In this document: piece after piece, positions 1-10,446 of the stretch
Position numbering within the stretch: position 1 is the stretch's first letter
How the letters are laid out: each line of letters opens with the position of its first letter
The notes under the pieces: generated by a model
What the model was told of the DNA's origin: nothing
What the model saw: only the letters and a program-made list of their open reading frames with translations
The model's database searches: none
Position numbers and translations under genes: made by a program
Origin: Cercozoa sp. M6MM
Taxonomy: Eukaryota > Endomyxa: Ascetosporea
Assembly (NCBI GenBank): GCA_040357565.1
Contig: JBDODJ010000042.1
Reading direction: 5' to 3' (one strand)
Length of the DNA stretch: 64,000 nucleotides

Positions 1-3000
1 AAAGCTACTCATGTGCGTCCTCAAGTGCAGCTTCGATAATCGGCGTCGCGATCGTTGTGCTGGCATTGATGATCTCCTGCACTCCGAGGGGGTAAAGGGG
101 GGTAAAGGGGGTAAAGGGGGTGGAGTGGGGGGCAAACCCACCTTGATACGCGGCACACCGAGCGTGATGTTCATCGACGACACACCGGCAAAGTGGAACG
201 TCTTCAGCGTCATCTGCGTTCCTGGCTCGCCGATCGACTGGCCCGCCACGGCGCCCTGGGGGGGGGGGGGGGTAAGAGGGGGTAAAATAGGGAAAGAGGA
301 GGTAAAGATGGAGGTGAAGGGGTAAAGGGGGGTAAAGGGGGGTAAAGAGGGGGTATAAATGCGCGCAGGAGCCCACCACAGCAGTGCCGGCGTCGACCTG
401 CGCGCGATGATGCGCCATCGGCAGCAGCTGCCACAGTCGCTGCCACGCCGCCTCAGTCACCTGCCCACGTGCCAAGTCAGACCACGTGCCAACTCAGAAA
501 AGGATCAGTCAGTTTATTTACAAAAGTGTTGCGTCGCAGAATTTCGCTTTGACTGCACTTTTTCACTTCGTCGGCCAGGGCCGTGCACCTGCCCGGGGGG
601 TAAAGTGGAGGGTGAATGGGGTAAAGAGGGGGTAAAGAGGGGGTAAAGAATGGGTAAGAAGGGGGTAAAGTAAACAGGGGGGGGGGTAAGGTAAACAGGG
701 GGGGGGGGGGTAGGGGGAATGTATAATAGAAGGTAAAGAGTAACAGAGGGAAAAGGGGGGGGGGGGGGGGGTAAACAGGGGGTAAAAACGCAACCCACCA
801 CGCCAAGGTCTGATCTTTGAAATTCTCGCTCCACGAACGCTGCGATTCAATCTGCCAAAAGAAAAAAGTACCACTGTTCCACAAACAACCTAGTTGGTAC
901 TACGCACTGTTCAGAATGTACCAAGTCATCAATGGACGAATCGATCTGTTCGGCCGTCATCAATGCACTGTCACTGCAGCCGACAATCTTGTTCATCTCC
1001 GAGAAAATACCAAAATAGTCAGGGGGGGGGGTACATCTGCTGCGTTTCGCGTTGCGCGCGTCGCAGCAGCTGGCCAAAGTTGACCGGAAGCTCGTCAATG
1101 TCCGTCGCCTGTGTCAAGGGGGGGTGGGGGTCAGGGGTAAGGGAGTAAGGGGGGGGGGAAACACCATGGGATCGACGCCGTCCTCGCCGAAGCAGAACTG
1201 CAGCAGCGTGTTCTCCGAGTTGCGCACCGTGTCGTCGTAGTGCACGCACAAATCCTCGAGCGCCTTCATCAGACGCCGTTGCATGTAGCCTGTCTCGGCG
1301 GTTTTTACGGCCGTATCGACCAGACCCTCGCGACCGGCCTGTACCGTACATATGTACCGTACATATGTACCGTCCATATTGGACTGTTTAATAATACACA
1401 GACCCGATCCATACCATGGTATGGAAGAAGAACTCTGTCGCCGACAGACCCGTGAAGAAACTGTTCTGCACGAAACCCCTGCACAGCAACCAAACACACT
1501 CGGACATTTCGACACTTCTCTGCACACACTTCAGGACGAGCACAATAACGCACTTGGAGTCCGGCTCGCGCGACAGCGGCAGGAAGTGCGGCTACAGAGA
1601 CACAGCAAGGTTTTGTTTTGATTTTATTTGCATTTTACGCTCATGTCCGCGCGGACAGTACCAGGGTGCGGTCAACGAAACCGTCGGCGATACGCGAACC
1701 GCTCACTGAACAGAAAATACAGAAACTCAGTGATCGGACCGACGCAACTCAAAGTAAGCGCTACCGGCCTGCTGACCGACACATGCGACCATTTGGGCAA
1801 TGTTGATGCCACTGCACACATCAAAATTCGTGTTTAGTTCACACACAAAGAAAACAAGAGATTTATTTTCTGGTTTCAGCAAATACAAAGAGCGACCAAG
1901 AAACGGCCAGGAGCGCTCTAAACTCGAGTTTACCTGCCCTTGGCGCCGGACTGAGCCATAATGAGACCGGCATTGTGCAGCGGCGACATTTCGTCCAAGC
2001 ACTGCGAAACAAAGCAATTCACTCAACTTTGTTTCTCAACTTGTGCGACAACAATGGGTGCAGCTAGTTTGTACCTTGTCGAACGCCTGTTCACGAACCT
2101 TACTCAGTTCCGACAGCATCTTGCTGCAAAGTTTCACGTATTAAACACAACTGACAGAATGCACAAGTAAAGGGTACTACCTCTCAAGCGTCTGTTCCAT
2201 GTCGCAGCCAGGCAGCGGTTTCAGCGTGCCCTCGCGGTAGTCGCTGTTGCCAAAACAGGTGAAGTTTACCGTGAACGAACATCGAAATGTGTTGTTTACC
2301 GAAGTGCGACGTTGCAGCGCTCGTAGCCGCCCTGTTCAGTCAAGTCAAGTCAGTTCAGTCAAGTCTAAAAATAAAAAGCCTTTACCTCAAGCACTTCGTC
2401 GATTTTCTTTCGCAGTGCGATCGAGGGCGAGACATCATCGATACCTGCGAATAAACGAAAAAAATGTCTGGTGTTGGCAAAGCATGCCTATAACAGCCAG
2501 CAGTCACTCAGTACCGATCGAAAAGCCGCGTTCGCCGAGCCAGCGAGCGCAGACCTTGCTGAGTCGGCCCATGATGGATGCAGCACATTGAGCCGAAACA
2601 TCACGAATCACGCGGAAGAAGAGACCCCTTTAAACACAGTTTTCAATTCAAAAACCGCAAAAAATAAACAAATGAAAAAAGAAACTACTTCTTGGAACCG
2701 CCGAGCGTTGCCTTGCAGATGTTGCCGCACCTGCATTAAAGCAGTAAGTATATACCGTACCGCGCAATATCAGGAACAATGAGTACATGAGTTCTGAGTC
2801 AGAGAAGACGACGTAGCCATCGTGAGGACACATAATCGGGTGCAGTTTGTCCTTCGGTCCCTTGTAGTTCTTGGCCTGTCCAAACCAATCGCAGTCGAAT
2901 CAAGTATCTTTAAACAGCCAAATAATCGTTACCTTCAGTTCAAAGTCAAGGTGCAGCGGAAAATCCGCCTCATCTTGTACTCGATCGCCTAAAAGACCGT

Positions 3001-6000
3001 CCGCGCGGATGAAGAAAACCAAATTCACACAAAATTTAACATTTAATACCAAAGGCACGGTGCTTGCGGCCGCAGCGCGGGTCCAGCAGAATGTTCCAGA
3101 CCTGCTTGCCCGTCCAGAGTGGTACCGGGTGCCAGATGGCCGGTGGTGGCATGTCGATCTGCAATTAGCCAATTTTCTCAAGTTTTTCGCTAATTGGAGA
3201 AAATTTCGGCAAAATTCGCAAATTTCGCGAGGTTTGCAAACCCAGCCGAAATGGAAAACACGAAAGCCAATGTTACGTGTTCTGCGGCGTCGGCAAAATA
3301 GGCGCAGATCTGCATGAACTCGGCACGCGTCAAGAAGACATCCTTGCCTGTGCTCAATCATAAAAATATAGGTATGATCAATATAGGACGGTCAAGGAAT
3401 GATCAATATAGGACGAAGGATAGAATATGAGTACACGTGAGCAGATAGGACGCCGTGATGAAATCCTGCAGCGGCGCCACGATGGGCGCGCCGTTCTTTG
3501 GAGTGATGAAGTTGCGATCCACTCGCATCAGCGTCTTGGCCTCGGCCACGGCTTCGAGCGTTTGCGGCACGTGCAGGTTCATCTGGACACGCACATATTT
3601 GAACGGACGGTTAAAGGTAAGAGTTAAAGGTGAGGGTTAAAGGTGAAAGTTACCTCGTCACCGTCGAAATCGGCGTTGTACGGGTTGCACACGCAGACCT
3701 GCGCAAAGCAGCAAACTGAAGAGCGTCACGCGAAAACAAACCCAAATTCGCTACGTTGAAGCGGAAAGTGCGCCACGGCATCACGCGCACGCGATGTGAC
3801 ATGATACTGATACTGCAAAGCAAAACCGGTATAACTGACACAGACAAATACAATAACTAGACGTGCTCAGTGATCGTACCGATGCAAAGAGGGCTGACGA
3901 TTGAACAGCACCATGTCACCATCGCTGAGGTGCCGTTCCACGATGTCACCCACCTGTGGGGAGGGTAAGAGTATAGGTCAAGGGTGAGGGATGAAGGGTA
4001 AAGCAAAGGCGAAAGGGGTACACGAAGTCCTTCAGCACGCTTCATGCGGTCGCCGTACCTGCAAAGCAAACAAGTGTTTCCACAAGGTACTAGGTACGAG
4101 GTAGAGAGAAGGGTACTTAAGGTATTGCTTCGTGCCGGCGTTGGCATCGTTGCCGCCTCGTCTGTGTTGGTGATAAACAAGCCGGTTAACCCTTTAAGAT
4201 AATGAAAGAAGTAACGTACTGCAGAAAGTTGGCGCCTGGATGCACTTCGGGTCCGTTCTGCACGGCTCGGCGCAGTCGTGCGAGATTGTGTGGCTACAGA
4301 GAGGTACAAATAGTTGCATTGGGACAAATGGACAAATAACTGGTACAGTCACGCGCTCGGGCACAGTGAGTTTCTGCGCGACCTGCAGCGGCACGCCGAC
4401 CTACGAGGTTTTAACACAGAGAATAAATACAGCACAATTGAGATACAGGGAGAAAAAAACTACAACATAATATAAAAAATACAATAAACACAAGCATAAC
4501 TATAAAGAGAAAAAGAAATACAAAAGACAACAAAAAAGCCGACCTCAGTGACGTGCAAGTTCGGGTCGGGTGAGATCACAGCACGCGCAGAGAAGTCGAC
4601 ACGCTTACCCTGTCCATTTGTAAGGTACATTTGGGCCCAAAACATCATACGATTGAACACTGGACAGCTGTACCGACAGATTCCAACGGAAGCGACCAGT
4701 CTTGCCTTTGAGACGTTGCGCCAGTGAGCGGATTCTCTGTCACATGAGGTGTAAGGGGGGGTAAAGTAAGGGGTAAAGGGGAAGTAAGCAATATGGGGTA
4801 TCTGGGAGGCAACTGAAGGAACCTTGGTAGGCTTGACAGCAGGTGGGAAGCCCGGCATGTCGGCATTGAGCAACATGGCCACCTGCTGCTGCAGGAAGTT
4901 CCAGTTCTCCAATAGCGCAGCCGGCGAGGCGCCCTTGCTCTTGAGCTGCTTGAGGTGATTGTTGATGTACACAATGTCCGAGATCTTGATGGTCAGGTCG
5001 TCCTCGTTGCTGCCCGTCGCCGACATCGGCACCGACGGACGAATGCACACCGGTGGTACCACCTGCCAAACCAACTCGACATTTCATCATTCTTTCGAAC
5101 TCATCATTCTTTCGAACTCATCATTCTTTCGAACTCATCATTCTTTCGAACTCATCATTCCAAAAGCGTCAACTTTCTCAATGCAAAAAGCAAAAGCTGC
5201 TACCAGAGTCGAAATGATCAGATCGGCCGGATTGCTCGTCGGCATGCCCTAACGCAGACACTCGCCAGTAAATTCAACTCCAGTCAAGTCAAGTCAAGTC
5301 AACTCCAGTCAACTAAACTGAACAGAACTTAACAAAGTCAAAACAAACCAGAACAGCAGCATCAAGGCGCAGCATGCGACGGAACAAGCGCAGACAGCTG
5401 CATTCAATTTTGTTAGAGCACACCTCTTGATACAATATGAGAAGAGAGCCTACACATCCGGCGTCAAATCGTGCAGACCGCGAGTCTTGAACTTATCCAC
5501 ATCCGGGTTGCTCCGCGCGGCCTAAACCAAACGCATGGTTCAATCATCCCAAGCAGAGTAACGAAACTTAAAGTGATGTACCTCATCGAACTCGGCGAGC
5601 CACTGGGCGCGTTCTTCGCTTTTTTGCAGCGCCTAAATAAAAATTACAAACAAGGTTGTTCAAACAAGTTGGATTGCTCGTTTAAAGCTAATAAACACAC
5701 CTTGCCCGCAAACGGCTCGTGCACGTAGCGGAAGCACGTGCGCAGTTTCTTCACGTTGCTGCAAAAGAAGGTTAGAGAATTTAAAGAAGCGAAAACTGGT
5801 AACTTCTGAAATAAAATGAGAGAAAAGAGGGAAAAGAGCACCCGTTGGTGGCGGCGCAGTGCGGACATTTGCGCACCTTTTTCGACTCTTTCGTGATCGT
5901 AGCCTGACAGGAGAGTTGGAGTGAACTCTCAACTTGAACCCACAGCTATCGCACTGAAACAGTACCAGAATATCGCGACGCCGATCGCGAGTTAAAACCG

Positions 6001-6742
6001 GCGACTGAAGCTGCTTGAGGAACTTGTCGCGCACCGGGTCCTCCAGCAGCAGGCGCGCACATGACTTGCAAATGCACTGCAGGATGCGCAGAATCTCGCG
6101 GTAGTAGCCGACTGTGCCACACAAGTTTAGTGTAGAGAAAGAGCATAGATATGTGATTAAAAGCTACCGTGAAACACGGGAAACTCGAGTCGCACGTGGC
6201 CAAAGTGGCCTAAAGAAATGTGGCATAACCTGTATACACCTTGCATAAAAATAGTCGTACCAACACAGTCCTGGAGGTCCTTGTGACAGGTAGCACATTC
6301 GCCCTTGTTGGTCGAGACGCCCAGACGCGGATCCAGACAACCGTACGGCACCGGGTTGAACGTGCCTATGTACGAACAAAGTGAATTGGAACATTAATGC
6401 GCCGCTGACTTTAGAAAACCTACCCGTCTCGTACATGTCCTTGTTCAGCACCTGCATCTGCGACAGACGACACGCGTCCTCCGACGACATCAGTTTCAGC
6501 GACACGCTCTCGATCTGTCAGACAGACACCGACACAGATGCATACCAACAAACACAGTCTCATCGCTGCAGTACCTGCATAGATGGCATCTCCTCCTTCA
6601 CAAACGGTTTCAACACCGGGTTCTGCTCAAGCACATGCACAAATTAAGCACAGCCATAAGTATGTGGCTTTTGCAACAAGCGTACCTGACGAGCGCGCAT
6701 GGTGGCGCGCTCCTGCTGGCGACGCTCCTCGAATTCGTCCAT
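1..6742 (-). CDS. RPC1: DNA-directed RNA pol III largest subunit RPC1 (3' partial)
   Basis: Largest, catalytic subunit of nuclear RNA polymerase III, which makes tRNA and 5S rRNA. The start is taken at the ATG read from 6742 down (MDEFEERRQ...). More than 15 small exons follow. The zinc-binding N-terminus reads [17 protein letters not shown] (about 6200-6310). The clamp/dock segment holds PPVCIRPSV and [18 protein letters not shown] (about 4540-5070). The catalytic loop [15 protein letters not shown] is at about 3655-3705, with an intron between DGDE and MNLHVPQT. The funnel and trigger-loop region includes [19 protein letters not shown] (about 1270-1345). The last visible exon, [15 protein letters not shown], runs off the left edge, so the C-terminus is missing. 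Choice of Pol III over Pol I or II rests on the [14 protein letters not shown] and trigger-loop context; no CTD heptads are seen, but that end is absent. Introns are rich in G/TAAA repeats on the + strand. Confidence 0.93.
240..790. repeat. GGGGTAAA-type intronic low-complexity repeats
   Basis: Two RPC1 introns (about 255-357 and 595-787) consist largely of runs of G separated by TAAA or TAA. Smaller patches lie at 85-121, 1115-1160, 3605-3650, 3955-4020 and 4750-4795. On the sense strand of the gene they read C-runs with TTTA, so they sit where a polypyrimidine tract is expected. Confidence 0.85.
5087..5160. repeat. 17-bp minisatellite in an RPC1 intron
   Basis: About four head-to-tail copies of TTCTTTCGAACTCATCA lie inside an RPC1 intron. 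The copies look identical apart from the edges. No coding role is seen. Confidence 0.9.
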
Positions 6743-7257
6743 CCTCGCGGGAAGCTCTTTAGATTAACAAATAATGATAAACACACGCGCACTGGCGCGA
6801 GAATCATCGATCGTCCCGAACACACACAACACCGCACACAGCACTGGGACTCAAACACAAAATAAGAATACTAACTTGATGAACGAGACGACTCACGTCG
6901 ATAAACGCAACGTGCACCTGCCCGTGGATACACCTGCGGCTTACCGTGCCAAGGGAATCTCTGTGCGGACTAACTTTCCCAAGAAATATAAAATTAATTC
7001 GCGTTTCCCCTTGATTTTCGCCCGATTTCCGTAGTTTTGACGAGTCTAGTTGTAATAAGTAACAACATAATTATCAATTGCATGTCGTCACCGCAACGTG
7101 CTCAAAGAACAGTCCTATTTTCCCCTGATCCGCGCGGTGAAACAAGCGAGGTTGCAAACCGGCGCTCCGGCAACACAGATTGTTTTTGCACGCTGTAGTG
7201 CGTTAGCCTGGCGAGAACACTGCCAGATTGGTACTATTGTTTGGTATCTATCATCCG
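6743..7257. other. Divergent intergenic spacer
   Basis: About 515 bp between the divergent starts of RPC1 and the RS-domain gene. It should hold both promoters, but I see no clear TATA box or other named element and no convincing ORF. Confidence 0.5.
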
Positions 7258-8378
7258 ATGGCGTCCGAAGGCGCAACAGTGACGCCGAGTGATGGCAAGG
7301 GATCGCCTGAGGCGAAAAAGTGGCGACAAGAAGCCACACGCCGCGCGATGCGTCTGCCGCTTCTGGCGTTGCGATTGCGTCAGGCACGTGAAGAACACGC
7401 GTTGTTGATGCGCCAGGCGTCTTCGTTGCTGCGAACGGTGTTCAGCGACCGAAAGCGACGGCGTGCGATGATTCGCGATCTTCGCGAGCGGTATTTTTGA
7501 GTCGACTTGCCGCGCGTTGCTTAGCACTGTTGCCTGTGTCGAGCAGACTGGGAGACGAAGGCGACGAGTTGGACGGCGAGATCGACGAAGATCTGCTGAT
7601 GAGCGACGCGCCCACCGACACAGTCACCGATAGCACCGAGCGGCCGCTTCCAGCGCCAGCCTCCAAGCAGAAGCCGAATGAGGATAAGCCGAATGGGCAG
7701 AAACCAAAGGAGAAGTCGAAGACACCGGTGTGTCGACCGCCACCGCCGCAGGCACCGCCTTCGCAATCGCGCAGCTCTCGCTCTTCGGACACGAAGCGCG
7801 GCTCGACTTGGCACGAGAAGCGCAAGTCGTCCTCGCGACCAGCTGTTTTGTCTTCCTTTTCGTCCTCGTCTTCATCAAGGGTGCCGACTGGTGTCACGAA
7901 GCGTGCGACTCACTCGATGTCACATCCGCAGCGTCGCAGTAGCAGTCGCAAACGCAGTCGCAGTCGCGGTCGCAAGCTGCGGCGCAGTCGCAGTGGCAGC
8001 AAGCGCCGGATGAGCGACTCGTCGCGTCGCAAGAGTGAAAGCATCACGCGACGCAGCTTTGTACCGACTAAAAAGGACGAAAGTTCCCGACGGGAACGCG
8101 ACGAAGCTTCGCGAACTCGCCGCGACTCGACGCGCAGTGACTCGAAGCACAGCGCTGACCCAAAGCGCAGCAGTCCCGCTTCCACTCGCCGAGACCGCCG
8201 AGACCCGCCACCGGACAGACGAAACGCTCCGACGACGCGTCGATCTGCGAGTGATCGGTACGCCCGCGACAGCACGCGAAGTAACGACGCTGCAACGTCG
8301 CGCCGCCGCCAACGCTCACGCGACCGCAGTCGCCAGCGCGAGCGACCGCGCTCTCGCAACCGCACGCGACGCCGGTAA
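7258..8378 (+). CDS. RS-domain (arginine/serine-rich) nuclear protein
   Basis: The start is the ATG at 7258 (MASEGATVTPSDGKG). The first exon encodes a basic helical stretch (KKWRQEATRRAMRLPLL...) and ends in ERYF-stop if unspliced. A 56-nt intron at 7491-7546 (GTATTT...GAGCAG) joins it in frame to an acidic, serine-rich linker. The last roughly 180 residues are dense in RS, SR, RD and DR dipeptides (for example RSRSRGRKLRRSRSGSKRR) and end at the stop at 8378. RS domains occur in splicing factors and other nuclear RNA proteins and are usually serine-phosphorylated. No RRM or zinc finger is visible, so it is not a classical SR protein; an SRRM-like splicing cofactor is possible. The domain call is firm; the function is not. 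Confidence 0.72.
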
Positions 8379-8470
8379 GCGAAGTCGAGTTTTTATTTTG
8401 CGTTCGTTCACGTCGTTTAAAATTCAAAATTATATCATGGTGTGGCGCTCGGGCTTCATTTCTCGTCTCG

Positions 8471-8547
8471 GGGTATGCCCGGATTGGCGGGGCGTTTTGA
8501 CGAGAGGGATTTTCCCCAAACAAGACCAAGGAAAAAAGGGCATACCC
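8471..8547. mobile_element. 77-bp MITE-like element with 10-bp TIRs
   Basis: The element begins GGGTATGCCC and ends GGGCATACCC, a perfect 10-bp terminal inverted repeat. It is flanked on both sides by the identical 8-bp sequence TCGTCTCG (8463-8470 and 8548-8555), which looks like a target-site duplication. An 8-bp duplication is the size made by hAT-type transposases. The element is too short to encode protein and lies in the spacer downstream of the RS-domain gene. Confidence 0.65.
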
Positions 8548-8826
8548 TCGTCTCGCTCGTCTCCATGGAACCAAGCGGAGTTGCGTCAGAAACACGCCTA
8601 CCTACTAACCGAACGTAAACAGATCCGATCGAAAGGAAACGAAAAACCAAGCATCCCGCTTGGTTGGCAGCCTAACCATAACACTGTCATGCCATAGTCG
8701 CAACGAGCAGTCGCGAAAGTCCGAGCGAGCTCTTCCGATTCCTCGGCCGCACGCTTTGTCTTCCGCTGGTTGGAAGAACTGCTAGGCTGGGCCATTTTGG
8801 TTAAGTCAGTTTCACCGTCCATTAGT

Positions 8827-9821
8827 ATGGTCGGGCTGTGCCACCGGGAAAACAAGCGCAAGTGGCTGTTGCTTGTCTCGGTGCTGGCTTTCGTGGCAGG
8901 CATTCTGTGTTGTGCTTTCTTCCTAGCGCCCAAGTCGTCGTTTACCTCCGCCAATAGCACTGGCTACGAGTTGGGTACTGCATTCTTTGACAAAGCTCAC
9001 TTCACAGAACAAGAGAGGGGATAGGTTTGACGTTGACCCAGGTGCGATTGAAAACAATGGCAGCTCGTGCTGGTTCAGCACAATGACGCAGCTGGCGCAT
9101 GCCGTTCCGACCTGGCGAGCAGCACTGCAACAGTTGCAGAACAAAGCGACAGAAACGGATGCGTCCAACAGCGACATTGTGCACATGCTGCTCGAGTGGT
9201 CGCGTATGATGAAAGGTCTCGACAGTGGCAGCGTCGTTTCGGCGAAGGAGACGTTGGAGACTGCGCTCATGCAGCGACTGCAAGGCTTGGCAGGTACCTT
9301 GGGCAGTTTGAGGTCGCTTAGGTATGTTCGAGTTCAATAAATTAACTGGTCGTAGGTGGTGCCGGAGAGGCACATGACGCCGGCGAGATGTGGCAGAACG
9401 TGCTCACTGCCGTGGAAGAAGTTGACTCGTCTGGCATGAGTACAGTCACTCAAGAGACTTTACGGGAGCTGTCACGCAATCCATTGGAACTCATCGTGAC
9501 CACGCGGAAACCGACGGACCATCAGCCGTGCGTTTCTTTGGAGTGACAGTCACTCAAGAGACTTTACGGGAGCTGTCACGCAATCCATTGGAACTCATCG
9601 TGACCACGCGGAAAATGACGGAATTCAATGGATTCCAAGTCGGAGTAACCGGCGACTTCGCAAACCAAGCCATCACGGAGTACAATCCTACAGGCGCCGC
9701 CATAGACGCCGAGGTCACTAGTGCAGGCTGGCAGTTCACCCAAGGCACCTTTATGCTGCCGACCTGGGCGACAGAGGCAGCAACTTCGTGGGCTGACACT
9801 ACCGGGCTCACTTGTCCATAA
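8827..9821 (+). CDS. Membrane-anchored USP-like (peptidase C19) protein, disrupted
   Basis: The ATG at 8827 opens a short cytosolic head (MVGLCHRENKRK) followed by one strongly hydrophobic helix (WLLLVSVLAFVAGILCCAF), giving a type II membrane topology. An intron of about 67 nt (starting GTACTG, ending GACCCAG) leads to GAIENNGSSCWFSTMTQLA, which resembles the Cys box of ubiquitin-specific proteases (GxxNxGNSCYxNSxxQ). A second exon has GAGEAHDAGEMWQNVL, resembling their QQDAxEF box. No His box was found. A perfect 69-bp duplication (9442-9510 and 9546-9614) throws the frame into a TGA at about 9543; a second open frame continues from the second copy to 9821. The gene may be broken, misassembled or spliced around the repeat. 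USP membership is an inference from two motifs. Confidence 0.45.
9442..9614. repeat. Perfect 69-bp direct duplication (spacing 104 bp)
   Basis: Positions 9442-9510 and 9546-9614 are identical over 69 bases, separated by 35 bases. The 104-bp offset is not a multiple of three, so the duplication changes the reading frame of the USP-like gene. Confidence 0.95.
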
Positions 9822-10446
9822 AGTCGCACGGTGCATTGAAAGGCAGAGTATATCAGTTTAAGTTCGTTGGCAATTAAAAACAACGAACTGAAACTTGAAA
9901 GCCAAACTGAATGATCGAAGTAATGCACACACGAGACGGAACCGACGGATTAAACACAAGAACTGGACTTGGAAAATAACTGAAGTGGCGGGGGGGGGCG
10001 GTCAGGAAAAGGGAGTAACCGACCCTAACAAAAAAGGGGGAAAGGGGGAAGAGTGGAAGGGCTGCGCTGCAGGCGCGCGCGCGCGTGAGCGTGTGCGTGT
10101 GTGACTCCAGATTTCCCGTGCACCAATGTCTTATGTGCGTGCGTATAGTACAAGCCGGGTTGGTCCAGTTCGTTGCGACGCGAGGGAGCGTGTCCGGCCC
10201 GCGCGTGCGGTTATGCCGGCGTGGTACCATACGCGTAGGTATTTCGTATTTATCGAGCTAGCAGCCATGCGATGCAAGCATGCATGGGATGGATAGCATT
10301 TGATGCCGATGTATATCGGTTCGAAAGTAGCAAGCGAAGGACACGATTAGCAAGAGTGCGCGTGGGCGGGCGTGGCATGGACAGGTGTCGCAGAGGCAAT
10401 CAAGTACATGTAGATGACTAGGAAGGCCGCACACACCACACACCGT
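9822..10446. other. Convergent intergenic spacer
   Basis: Spacer between the 3' ends of the USP-like gene and the Argonaute gene. It holds a short alternating GC/GT run at about 10072-10102 and a poly-G stretch, but no ORF or repeat copy I can support. Confidence 0.5.

Noticed and set aside
600-790. Telomere-like repeats (G-run plus TAAA)
   Set aside because: Irregular unit length and location inside introns of an active gene; not a tandem telomere array.
5280-5312. CRISPR-like array (AGTCA repeats)
   Set aside because: Simple 5-bp slippage repeat with no spacers, in a eukaryotic intron.
1-6742. RPB1 (Pol II) or RPA1 (Pol I) for the first gene
   Set aside because: The zinc-ribbon, clamp and trigger-loop wording fits RPC1 much better.
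9997-10104. Alternating GC/GT tract as a regulatory Z-DNA element
   Set aside because: Too short and irregular to support any function.
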